A DNA stretch of 64,000 bases from Gilvimarinus chinensis DSM 19667 (GTDB lineage Bacteria; Pseudomonadota; Gammaproteobacteria; Pseudomonadales; Cellvibrionaceae), in assembly GCF_000377745.1 (NCBI RefSeq), contig NZ_KB898706.1, positions 1,228,936-1,292,935 on the forward strand. Direction: 5' to 3'. Under the pieces are notes generated by a model, which saw only the letters and a list, made by a program, of their open reading frames with translations, had not been told where the DNA came from and made no database searches. This document shows, one piece after another, positions 27,523-35,305 of the stretch; position 1 is the stretch's first letter; every line of letters starts with the position of its first letter. The position numbers were made by a program, and so were the translations under genes.

Positions 27523-28345
27523 CGTTATTGACGCCCATCAGCATTGTTGGGAGCTGGAAAATACACAATGGCCCACACCTGATTTAGTGGATATTTATCG
27601 TACTTTCAGTGCGGCAGATTACTTGGCGGCAAGTGTTGAGGCTGGAGCCGTTGGCTCTGTACTGGTACAGACACAGCCAAATACCGCCGATACCGATTTT
27701 CTACTGATCGAGGCCGATACTTACCGTCATGTATTGGGGGTGGTAGGTTGGGTTGATTTGAGCGCAGCGGATGCACCGGCGCAGCTAACCCTTCGTGTGC
27801 GCCATCCGGCCTTTTGTGGCGTGCGGCCCATGTTGCAGGGTTTGCCCGAAGATGACTGGATTCTACGACCAGCATGCGCCCAGGCCTTATCAGCCTTAAC
27901 GGATCTTAAACTGTGTTTTGACGCTTTGGTGTACCCTCGGCATCTACCGTACATTGAGGAACTGGCAAGGGGTTATCCTGAATTGTCGATATGTATAAAC
28001 CATGGCGCGAAGCCAGATATTGCCGCGTCTGAGTGGCAGAGCTGGTACGCACTTTTAGCACGGCTGGTGGCTTTGCCAAATGTGTTCTGTAAATTGTCGG
28101 GCCTTGCGACCGAGGCCCCAGTGGGTGCCCAGCTGGCGGTGGTGCGACCTTATGCTGAGGCAATTTTGACCCTGTTTGGGCCGCAAAAAGTTATTTGGGG
28201 GAGCGACTGGCCAGTGTTGAATATGGCGAGTACCTACCCCGAATGGCTGGCATATTGCCGGCAACTGGTGCAATCTTTAGCACCCGACGCCGAAGCGGCG
28301 ATCTTCCGTGATAACGCGATTCGCTTTTACGGACTTAGTAATTAA
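27509..28345 (+). CDS. Amidohydrolase family L-fucono-lactonase
   Basis: A 278-residue TIM-barrel hydrolase. TTG 27509 is the likely start: GGAGA lies six bases upstream and the next residues reach the family N-terminus VIDAHQHCW. It overlaps fucP by 14 bases, a sign of translational coupling. Metal and catalytic motifs: DAHQH at the start, C-I-N-H-G-A-K in the middle, and VIWGSDWPV near the end. The family (Amidohydro_2, COG3618) opens the lactone made by sugar dehydrogenases. With fucP and the UxaA pair nearby, L-fucono-1,5-lactone is the probable substrate, as for Cj0487 in the Campylobacter jejuni fucose locus. Confidence 0.85.
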   Translation: MTEFSVIDAHQHCWELENTQWPTPDLVDIYRTFSAADYLAASVEAGAVGSVLVQTQPNTADTDFLLIEADTYRHVLGVVGWVDLSAADAPAQLTLRVRHPAFCGVRPMLQGLPEDDWILRPACAQALSALTDLKLCFDALVYPRHLPYIEELARGYPELSICINHGAKPDIAASEWQSWYALLARLVALPNVFCKLSGLATEAPVGAQLAVVRPYAEAILTLFGPQKVIWGSDWPVLNMASTYPEWLAYCRQLVQSLAPDAEAAIFRDNAIRFYGLSN

Positions 28346-28398
28346 AACAACAATGATTTTTCAGGCTTTGAGCAGCGACACTTTAGAGTAAGGACAAA

Positions 28399-29196
28399 AT
28401 GACAGGTAAACGCAATGTGGTCGTCAAGGCGGCGACCGAAGACAGTCGAAAGTACAAGGCACCGGCGCTGGAAAAAGGGCTGGATATTCTCGAGCTGCTG
28501 GCTTCGACCAGCGAGCCTATGACCACATCGCAAATGGCGGCGAAGTTGGGGCGTTCGGTGAGCGAACTGTTTCGAATGGTTCTGGCGCTGGAGTACCGTG
28601 GCTATATCAGTCCCGCCGACGATGGTCGCGACGGCTATGAGTTGTCGAACAAGTTATTTGCCCTGGGTATCGCACGCGCACCCACAAAAGCGTTGCTGGA
28701 AACCGCGCTGCCCGTTATGGCGGCGCTCAGCCGTGAGATTGGCCAGTCCTGCCACTTGGCGGTACCTTCGGGAAACCAGATTGTGGTGGTTGGGCGCATT
28801 GAAAACCCGGGTGACTTGGGCTTTTCGGTGCGTATTGGTTACCGCAGGCCGCTGGTCAAGGCCGCCTCGGGCAAAATCTTGTTTGGTTTTCAGGCATCGG
28901 ATGTACAGAGCGTCATGCTCAAAGACCTGGCCGGTGAAGATGAAGCCGAACTGGAGAGTTTTATCTCCAGCGCCGAGCAAGCGCGCAAGGCCGGGTATGT
29001 GTGTACACCCAGCGATTTTATTAACGGCGTAACCGACTTGTCGGCACCGGTGGTCGGGTATCGCGGCGCGCTGGCGGCGCTCACGGTGCCCCATGTGGTT
29101 TACCACCCAGAGCCTTGCAGCGTTGAACGGGCCCTTGAAAGGCTGCGCGAGGCTGCGCAAAAAATCTCTTCTCAGCTGACCGAGCAAAGCCATTAA
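28399..29196 (+). CDS. IclR-family transcriptional regulator of the fucose locus
   Basis: A 265-residue protein starting at ATG 28399 after AAGGA. Residues ~20-85 are the winged helix-turn-helix (ALEKGLDILELLASTSEPMT..., then LGRSVSELFRMVLALEYRGYI). The C-terminal ~170 residues are the effector-binding domain (GQSCHLAVPSGNQIVVVGRIE, KAASGKILF). An IclR-type gene also belongs to the C. jejuni fucose locus, so it likely senses fucose or a catabolite and controls fucP and the uxaA-like genes. It is encoded 53 bases after the lactonase gene and followed by a hairpin. Confidence 0.88.
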   Translation: MTGKRNVVVKAATEDSRKYKAPALEKGLDILELLASTSEPMTTSQMAAKLGRSVSELFRMVLALEYRGYISPADDGRDGYELSNKLFALGIARAPTKALLETALPVMAALSREIGQSCHLAVPSGNQIVVVGRIENPGDLGFSVRIGYRRPLVKAASGKILFGFQASDVQSVMLKDLAGEDEAELESFISSAEQARKAGYVCTPSDFINGVTDLSAPVVGYRGALAALTVPHVVYHPEPCSVERALERLREAAQKISSQLTEQSH

Positions 29197-29205
29197 GCAT
29201 TCTGT

Positions 29206-29232
29206 AAAGGCGCTGTTCCTGGCGCCTTTAAT
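29206..29232 (+). terminator. Hairpin after the IclR gene, probable weak terminator
   Basis: AAAGGCGC pairs with GCGCCTTT around an 8-base loop. The downstream tract (AATCTCTT) is only partly T-rich, so termination may be incomplete. Confidence 0.5.
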
Positions 29233-29302
29233 CTCTTATAGTTTATTGGACTTTTTCTTGTGTTTTGCGCCATAAGTCGGTTGACTTTCGACGACCGCTT
29301 GT

Positions 29303-29314
29303 TTTTACTTGTAA
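29303..29314 (+). promoter_or_regulatory. Second copy of the TTTTACTTGTAA motif
   Basis: Identical to the 12-base string upstream of fucP (26133-26144). It lies 30 bases before the ribosome site and GTG start of the decayed dehydrogenase gene, in an AT-rich promoter-like stretch. Confidence 0.3.
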
Positions 29315-29343
29315 GTATATTTTTAATTATAAAAAGGTTTTCT

Positions 29344-29669
29344 GTGGTAGCCGCAATTGATCTGCAGCCGGGTCGCGTGGTCGATACTGGCGTATATCTG
29401 CCCCTCTTCGCTATGGGCGCTGCCTCATTGGGCAATTTATGCCGCGAGGTGGCCGATGTGCAGGCCCAGACGGCCATGCACGAGCGCTCGGTGTTATCCG
29501 CTAAAGTAGGTCGATTATTCCAGCCGATTGCACCCACTAAACGTGCTTCTCTGCGTTTTGGCATTGCTGCAACACCCGGTTTAACACCGGTGTTTGATTA
29601 CAGCTACCCGGGGGGATGCGATCATTGAATAAGTCGCCGCACCCTCAGGCACCGGTGCCTGCGGAGTAA
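29344..29669 (+). pseudogene. Decayed aldo/keto reductase (L-fucose dehydrogenase type), internally deleted
   Basis: A good start remains: AAGG, six bases, then GTG 29344. The translation gives LPLFAMGAASLGNLCREVADVQAQ, the standard N-terminus of aldo/keto-reductase fucose dehydrogenases, but jumps directly to ERSVLSAKVGRLFQP. About 45 residues are missing between, including the region with the catalytic Asp and Tyr. It then reaches PVFDYSY, hits a stop at 29626-29628 (one base out of phase), while the next frame (ATG 29616) continues with MRSLNKSP, matching the family's FDYSYDG-x-MRS. The whole C-terminal two thirds is absent. This is a remnant of the first enzyme of oxidative fucose breakdown. 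Confidence 0.75.
29646..29661. promoter_or_regulatory. Perfect 16-base palindrome upstream of the UxaA N-domain gene
   Basis: CAGGCACCGGTGCCTG is self-complementary over its full length and ends two bases before the GGAG-like ribosome site of the gene at 29674. It could be an operator, or an mRNA hairpin that covers the ribosome site. It could also be a chance product of the decayed reading frame. Confidence 0.3.
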
Positions 29670-29673
29670 CGCC

Positions 29674-29988
29674 ATGACGCAAACCGTAAGCGCAGCCCCG
29701 CAGGTGGTGTTATTGCATTCGCAGGATAACGTGTTGATCAGCGTAGCAACGCTGGCGGCAGATACGTGGTTTGAGCTTGAGGGGCAGGGCTACAAGCTTA
29801 AGCAAACGGTGCCGCTGGGGCACAAAATTGCCCGCATTGATATGTCCGCGGGCACGCGAATTTTACGTTACGGTGCGCCTATTGGTTCGCTGTATTGCGA
29901 CGTTCAGGCGGGCGATTGGGTACATACGCACAACTTAAAAAGCGATTATCTGGCCAGCCACACGCGTAACGGACGGGCTAGGGGGTAG
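29674..29988 (+). CDS. UxaA family, N-terminal SAF-domain subunit
   Basis: A 104-residue protein with GGAG seven bases before ATG 29674. The sequence HSQDNVLISVATLAADTWFE and VPLGHKIARIDMSAGTRILRYGAPIG is the SAF domain found at the N-terminus of altronate dehydratase (UxaA) and galactarate dehydratase. In those enzymes it is fused to the catalytic part; here it is a separate gene immediately before the C-terminal part. The same split (uxaA' N and C) occurs in the C. jejuni fucose locus (Cj0482/Cj0483). It probably forms one sugar-acid dehydratase with the next product, acting on L-fuconate. Confidence 0.85.
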   Translation: MTQTVSAAPQVVLLHSQDNVLISVATLAADTWFELEGQGYKLKQTVPLGHKIARIDMSAGTRILRYGAPIGSLYCDVQAGDWVHTHNLKSDYLASHTRNGRARG

Positions 29989-29990
29989 TG

Positions 29991-31235
29991 ATGACCAAGG
30001 GGGCCGGGGTGAGCACTAGCAAACAACCGCAAGCCACCTTACGTGGCTACTTGCGCAGCGATGGTCGCAAAGGCATTCGCAATGTGCTGGTGGTGGCCTA
30101 TCTGGTGGAGTGCGCTCACCACGTTAGCCGTCGTATTGTGATGCAGGCAGACGACAGCGAGGTGCATTTAATCGGTTTTCCCGGCTGCTACCCCAACGAT
30201 TACGCCAGTGCCATGATGCGGGCCGTATGCACACACCCCAATGTCGGCGCTGTGCTGCTGGTGTCTTTGGGATGTGAGAGCATGGACCGCGACAGCTTAC
30301 TGCAAACCGTGCGCGACTCTGGCCGCCCGGCTGAGTTGTTAGTGATTCAGGAATCGGGTGGCACTGCCAGCACCATTGCTGCTGGCCTGAGCCTGGTAAA
30401 ACAGATGCGCGATCAGCTCGCTCAGGCTCACACGGTGAGTATGGCGGTCAATGAATTGGTCATCGGCACCATTTGCGGCGGCAGCGATGGCACCAGCGGC
30501 ATTACCGCTAACCCCGCTGTTGGCCGTTGCTTTGATGCCCTGGTCGCCGATGGCGCGGCCTGTGTGTTTGAAGAAACAGGCGAACTGATTGGCTGTGAAA
30601 ACATTATGGCCGAACGCGCCGCCACGGCCGAGTTGGGCACACTGATTCAAGCGTGCGTCGCCAAGGCCGAGCGCTACTACACCATTATGGGTTTTGGCAG
30701 CTTTGCGCCGGGCAATGCTGATGGCGGCCTGACAACGCTGGAAGAAAAATCCATGGGGGCCTACTCCAAATCGGGCTCGTCAAAAATCAGCGGTTTGATC
30801 AAACCGGGCGATGTGCCGCCCACGGGTGGTTTGTATCTTTTAGACGTTGTTCCTGACGGTGAACCGCGCTTTGGTTTTCCCAATATTGCAGACAATGCCG
30901 AAATTGTCGAAATGATTGCCTGCGGTTGTCACCTGACGCTGTTTACCACTGGACGCGGTTCGGTAGTGGGTTCGGCCATTTCTCCGGTCATAAAAATTTG
31001 CGCTAACCCCGACACCTACAAACGCTTAGCCGGCGATATGGATGTAAACGCCGGGAAAATTCTTACCGGTGAAGCCACGCTGGATGAAGTGGGGCAGGAA
31101 ATTTATCAATGCGTGATGAATGTGGCCAGCGGCGCGCGCAGTGTTTCTGAAGCCCTTGGCCATCAGGAATTTATACTGACGTATAAATCATTCGAACCTA
31201 TAGGCCCCGGTTGCTTGCCCGCCGGTGTGCAATAA
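29991..31235 (+). CDS. UxaA family, C-terminal catalytic subunit (putative L-fuconate dehydratase)
   Basis: A 414-residue protein. ATG 29991 is preferred over the adjacent GTG 29988 because AGGGGG is five bases upstream; the start lies two bases after the preceding stop. Family features: GYLRSDGRKGIRNVLVV, IGFPGCYPNDYA, VSLGCES, ESGGTASTI, GTICGGSDGTSGITANPAVG, FEETGELIGCE and CGCHLTLFTTGRGS. Conserved Cys residues probably hold the metal or cluster of the altronate/galactarate dehydratase group. With the SAF protein it would turn L-fuconate into 2-keto-3-deoxy-L-fuconate. The aldolase and aldehyde dehydrogenase that should follow are not in this window. Confidence 0.85.
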   Translation: MTKGAGVSTSKQPQATLRGYLRSDGRKGIRNVLVVAYLVECAHHVSRRIVMQADDSEVHLIGFPGCYPNDYASAMMRAVCTHPNVGAVLLVSLGCESMDRDSLLQTVRDSGRPAELLVIQESGGTASTIAAGLSLVKQMRDQLAQAHTVSMAVNELVIGTICGGSDGTSGITANPAVGRCFDALVADGAACVFEETGELIGCENIMAERAATAELGTLIQACVAKAERYYTIMGFGSFAPGNADGGLTTLEEKSMGAYSKSGSSKISGLIKPGDVPPTGGLYLLDVVPDGEPRFGFPNIADNAEIVEMIACGCHLTLFTTGRGSVVGSAISPVIKICANPDTYKRLAGDMDVNAGKILTGEATLDEVGQEIYQCVMNVASGARSVSEALGHQEFILTYKSFEPIGPGCLPAGVQ

Positions 31236-31370
31236 AGTCTATTGTTGATATTAAGGCATAAGGCAGCGTACAAAAATGAAAGGCACACCCATCGTGAACC
31301 GAGTAAGTGCAATCAACGAAAGCCGGGTGAACCCACAAAACAGTATTTTCCTACGGATAAGGCCATCATT

Positions 31371-32639
31371 ATGAGACGACTCGTTACCTCGGTGTTTGCT
31401 TTCGCGTTTGTATGTCAAAGAGCCTTCAGCGAAAGCCCGGCGCAGACAGAAACATTACCTTTGTGGCCACCAGAAAACACCGTTTTGGTTGCGCAAACTC
31501 ACGACCAAGAAAAACTCTGGCAGAAGGGTTCACTCACGCTCGGTGACGAACGCCGTGTCATGCTAAATCAAAATGAAAATAATGCTTTAGTGTTTGAGTG
31601 GCAGGATGCGTGGTGGTCTGCGGTTCGTTTTGAAACTACACCTCCGGCCAACCTTGAACCGTATCGGCAAGATGGCGGCGTTGTGTTTACCCTGCAGCTG
31701 GAAAAATTCGACAATGCCGGGTTTGATATTGCGTACCTGTGTGGCAATGGCTGCGAGCGCAAGGTAACGGTGACACACCAAATTTCCAAGCTGCTGGGCA
31801 AAGGGCCACAAACCGTCAAACTGCCCGCGGGCTGTTTAATCCGCGAGCACGAGAGCGCAGGCTTTATTCGCGTGCCTTTACGTTTTGGGGCCGGTGGTAG
31901 CGGCAAAGCAACGTTTACCTCCGTGCGATGGCAGAAAAATTTACAGGCGGTGGACGGCACAACCCTTGAGTGCCCGGATCAGAAAACCGTGGCTATAACG
32001 CCCCAACCGCTTAACGAACATTGGGCGCTCAGTTGGTGGATGCCGCGCCACCAAGAAAAATTAAAACAAGCGCGTGACAATAATCCCGAGCTTATTTTTA
32101 TAGGCGATTCAATCACCGAAGGGTGGGAGAAGTCTGGCGCCAAGGTGTTTGAAAAGTATTTTGGTGATTACCGCACCTTAAACCTGGGGTACGGTGGTGA
32201 TCGTACCGAGAACGTACTTTGGCGTTTACAGCATGGCGAGGTAGACGAAACCGATCCAAAGCTTGTGGTGTTAATGATCGGTACCAACAATACCGGTCAC
32301 CGGCAGGATGATCCGGCCCGCATTGCCGAGGGTATTCAGCACATTCTTGTTGAGCTTGAGCAGCGCGTGCCCAACAGCAAGGTGTTGCTCTTGGCAATTT
32401 ACCCGCGCGGCGCCACTGCTGACGATGTACTGCGCAAAAACAACGCCTTGGTCAACGCCCGTATTCGCAACTTCGCTGACAATAAGCGTGTTTTCTTTAA
32501 GGATATCAACAGTGTACTTCTCACCCAAGACGGCGTGTTAACCGAAAAGGTGATGCCGGATTTACTGCATCCGGAAGTATACGGCTACACCTTGGTGGCT
32601 GAAGCTATTAAGGGTGATATAGAAAAATTAATGCGGTAA
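31371..32639 (+). CDS. Secreted SGNH/GDSL esterase with N-terminal galactose-binding-like domain
   Basis: A 422-residue protein. ATG 31371 follows AAGG and opens a signal peptide ending AFS, so it is preferred over the in-frame start at 31242. Residues ~30-195 form a beta-sandwich with LEPYRQDGGVVFTLQLEKF, CGNGCERKV and a closing TFTSVRW, resembling the ExoP_C galactose-binding-like domain. The SGNH part has FIGDSITEGW with nucleophile S247, GYGGDRTENVLWRL, MIGTNNTG, and DLLH with D397 and H400. This fits a carbohydrate acetyl esterase of the PAF-acetylhydrolase-like group. Acetyl-xylan is a reasonable but unproven substrate given the GH11 and GH67 genes in the window. Confidence 0.82.
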   Translation: MRRLVTSVFAFAFVCQRAFSESPAQTETLPLWPPENTVLVAQTHDQEKLWQKGSLTLGDERRVMLNQNENNALVFEWQDAWWSAVRFETTPPANLEPYRQDGGVVFTLQLEKFDNAGFDIAYLCGNGCERKVTVTHQISKLLGKGPQTVKLPAGCLIREHESAGFIRVPLRFGAGGSGKATFTSVRWQKNLQAVDGTTLECPDQKTVAITPQPLNEHWALSWWMPRHQEKLKQARDNNPELIFIGDSITEGWEKSGAKVFEKYFGDYRTLNLGYGGDRTENVLWRLQHGEVDETDPKLVVLMIGTNNTGHRQDDPARIAEGIQHILVELEQRVPNSKVLLLAIYPRGATADDVLRKNNALVNARIRNFADNKRVFFKDINSVLLTQDGVLTEKVMPDLLHPEVYGYTLVAEAIKGDIEKLMR

Positions 32640-32733
32640 AGGTTAAGAAGCGCGCGCAGTATTCAATAATGAATTTATGCGCGCGTAACTATTTGAGAGC
32701 TAATGTGAATAGCACTCGGTGAGTCTGGTAAGC

Positions 32734-33192
32734 CTATGCTGGCTGTCTGGGTTGTTGAGCTTGCTGTGTCTGGTTGCGAGCAATAGTAGAAACCATATTT
32801 AATATATTATTCTTCCATCTCTTTTCATTGCGATAGACTTCATCGTTTATGGATAACATATCATCGATGATCATTTGCTCTAAATTGAGTTTTGGCAGCC
32901 CTTGCTGATTAATGAATTTCATATTCCATTCACCAAACCGACGCGCTCCCTCAAAATTCTGGCTGAACGCAGTCAAAATCTTGTGACGTGGGTCTCGCTC
33001 AATGCTGGCCATGATCTCGCTCGCCTCATCGTTTTCACTTTCCAGGTATTGAAAAAAATACGGCGATTTAAAGTATAAGTAACCAGTAACATTTTGGCTG
33101 TGATTTCGCTCTTGAGCCTGCTGCAACAGCTCGGTTAAAGCGTTGGCATCAAATGTTTGTTCCGCATGGCTGACGTATAAAATAGCTTTCAT
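32734..33192 (-). CDS. Stand-alone BLUF-domain blue-light sensor
   Basis: A 152-residue cytoplasmic protein. ATG 33192 is chosen because MKAILYVS is the normal BLUF start; an upstream frame start at 33225 adds 11 residues. The flavin-contacting residues fall at the spacing known from AppA: Tyr6, Asn30, Gln48 (in FFQYLES) and Trp89 (in FGEWNM). The photocycle should therefore be intact. After the ~100-residue BLUF fold there is only a helical, Gln-rich tail and no enzymatic domain, so it must act through a partner. Downstream of an 11-base inverted repeat; the large membrane protein gene lies upstream on the same strand. Confidence 0.9.
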   Translation of the reverse strand: MKAILYVSHAEQTFDANALTELLQQAQERNHSQNVTGYLYFKSPYFFQYLESENDEASEIMASIERDPRHKILTAFSQNFEGARRFGEWNMKFINQQGLPKLNLEQMIIDDMLSINDEVYRNEKRWKNNILNMVSTIARNQTQQAQQPRQPA

Positions 33193-33314
33193 AAAGTCCT
33201 TTAAAGTAAAAGGAAGGGCGAGCAAGTTTGCAGGAAAGTATGCTTGGGTACAAGAAAAATCGTGGGGTTTAACAGGCTATATAACACTATACTGGCCTTT
33301 ATTTAGACGAAAAA

Positions 33315-33385
33315 GTAGTAGCTCAATCTACACCGATAAACACCGGCTGATAACGGGTAACCATTGGCTCAGGCTGAGCTACTAC
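33315..33385. other. Long stem-loop between the membrane protein and BLUF genes
   Basis: GTAGTAGCTCA (33315-33325) and TGAGCTACTAC (33375-33385) are perfect 11-base arms around 49 bases. The region is downstream of the membrane protein gene and upstream of the BLUF gene, both on the minus strand. On that strand the end of the stem is followed by TTTTTCG, so it may serve as a terminator; it could also be a leader element of the BLUF gene. Confidence 0.5.
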
Positions 33386-33394
33386 AGAGGGTGT

Positions 33395-35305
33395 TTAGCG
33401 TTTTACATTTTCATCGTCATTTTCGCTTGCCAGGTCTGCCTCACGCCGCAAATAGCCACCCTTCTCAGAATCTTGTTCAAGTGCAGGTTTGTGCTCGGCG
33501 CCAAGGCTCGCTCGGGTTTGTTGATTGATTTGATGAATTTGGCTGGCGTTGCCTAAATCACGCTCACTGGTAATTGAGGCGATGGATTCGCGATCTTTCA
33601 AGAAGGCGATTACATCGGCGCGAATGCCCTCAATATCAGTTTCTGCCTTATGCATCTCCAGAATGTAACGGGGAAATTCTAAATTTCGCATACCGGTATC
33701 GGCGAAGGTGGTGGACACCAAACGCGACGTGATAACCCAGGGAGTGATAGAGCTGCGCACTAAAATATTTTCAGAGCGAGTGCTGTCGTGAATACCAGTA
33801 CCGGTAGAGATTTTCGACTCGGTAAAGGTACCTTCACATTTAAAGTACACCAGCAGAGACTGGAACTGTATCTCGGCGTAGAACATGCGACAGGCGTTGG
33901 CTAAAATCCGTCCGAACGCACGACACAAAAAACCGAGTAATAGCAGGTGCAGCAAGGCGAGCAGCGGGTCGCTCAGGCTGGCCGGTATTTTCCATTCTTC
34001 AATTGCGCGCTGATCTGTCTGACTTAAAGATGACGCCAGGGTATAAATATCCACCACCTTGTAGGCAGCAAACAACGTAAACAGCGCCGCTAAAACAAAC
34101 AGAACCTGCCCGGCAATGGTGCCGATAAAGCGCCAAAGGTCAAAGGTTTTACCCAGCTCCATCGGCGCAACCTGGGGTTGAATCTCCTGCAATAGTTGGC
34201 CGCTAAACTCTCCTTTACCGTCCACTTGCTCACGCAACTTGGGTTCAAGCACCCGGTAGACCCGGTTGGGTACCTCTTTATAGCGGCGGTTTGCCATAAC
34301 CAGATTGTCGAGATTAATAAATATTTCATTGGGGTGGACAGACTCCTGCCAATTTTCACGCAGCTCGGAGACTTCTGTCAGAGGTTGAGCGTGGCGCAGG
34401 CGCTTGGCCAGTAAAAGGCCTACTACCGCACAGACAACAGAGGCCACCAATAAAGTGCCAAAAATATACAGCCAAATATGCAGCTGCTGCAGCAGTCCGT
34501 TACGTGAGTCAACCGCCGCCTGCACCGCTGTTTTGCTGTCGGCGGCAACAAAAGCTACGGCCACGGCAATAATGGCTGGAATCAACAGCGACCAAATCAA
34601 TACTTTAACCAGTCCGCCAGCCCCAAGGGTGGTCACTTTGCTTTGTAAGCTGCGGTCTATGCCTCTGCCTGCCGAGCGCCAGATAAACCCTAAGGCTACC
34701 GCCAGAAACAATGAGTAAAACGGAAACAGCAGTGGCCCCCAGTCGCCCGCCAAACCGGTTAATGACACAAAAGCTACCACTGCATAAGCAATAACGGCGG
34801 TTAGGGTTTTTACCCAGGCACCAAACACCTGCTGTGCGGCATTGCGAATTGGGTAGGGCATATACAGAAGGCGTGGAAATAGGCTGTGAAGCAATCGCGC
34901 CAGCAACCCTGAAGGTTCTATAAAGGTGGCGTTTTTGCGCCCCATTAACATTTCTTCGAGGGTTTTATCAGAATAGGCAACGTACTTGGCTTCTTGCTCT
35001 GCACCACTGGCCTCGGAAGCCGCAAAATTACGCGCTAACGATGTAGGCGGGTTACGACCAACAAAATACCTAAGAGTGGCGAAAATACCGCCGCCTAATC
35101 GTCTTAGGCCCCCGATCAGAATAAACATCCCAAAGGCCACGAGTATCCAGGCCGCCACCTGGCTTTGGCTTATGTAGCCTACGGCTGAAACCAGCAGCAC
35201 AATTCCAAGGGCGCTTTGCGCTGCGCCCGCTAGTGCTGTAACCCAGCCGAGCGGTTTAAACGGGTTTTTTAACCCAAGGTCAATCGACCCGTAATCAAAT
35301 GCCAT
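33395..35305 (-). CDS. Large multi-spanning membrane protein of unknown family
   Basis: A 636-residue protein. ATG 35305 (MAFDYGSIDLGLKNPF) is preceded by GGAG at ten bases and is preferred over a start 12 codons upstream. Hydrophobic segments lie near residues 22-70 (two), 165-215 (two), 235-315 (two or three), and 400-480 (two or three), so eight or nine in total. The loops contain VHPNEIFINLDNLVMANRRYKEVPNRVYRVL and the C-terminal ~170 residues are soluble, with FTESKISTGTGIHDSTRSENIL. No enzymatic motif was recognised. It sits between the BLUF gene and GH67 on the same strand but is separated from each by about 200-360 bases. Confidence 0.75.
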   Translation of the reverse strand: MAFDYGSIDLGLKNPFKPLGWVTALAGAAQSALGIVLLVSAVGYISQSQVAAWILVAFGMFILIGGLRRLGGGIFATLRYFVGRNPPTSLARNFAASEASGAEQEAKYVAYSDKTLEEMLMGRKNATFIEPSGLLARLLHSLFPRLLYMPYPIRNAAQQVFGAWVKTLTAVIAYAVVAFVSLTGLAGDWGPLLFPFYSLFLAVALGFIWRSAGRGIDRSLQSKVTTLGAGGLVKVLIWSLLIPAIIAVAVAFVAADSKTAVQAAVDSRNGLLQQLHIWLYIFGTLLVASVVCAVVGLLLAKRLRHAQPLTEVSELRENWQESVHPNEIFINLDNLVMANRRYKEVPNRVYRVLEPKLREQVDGKGEFSGQLLQEIQPQVAPMELGKTFDLWRFIGTIAGQVLFVLAALFTLFAAYKVVDIYTLASSLSQTDQRAIEEWKIPASLSDPLLALLHLLLLGFLCRAFGRILANACRMFYAEIQFQSLLVYFKCEGTFTESKISTGTGIHDSTRSENILVRSSITPWVITSRLVSTTFADTGMRNLEFPRYILEMHKAETDIEGIRADVIAFLKDRESIASITSERDLGNASQIHQINQQTRASLGAEHKPALEQDSEKGGYLRREADLASENDDENVKR

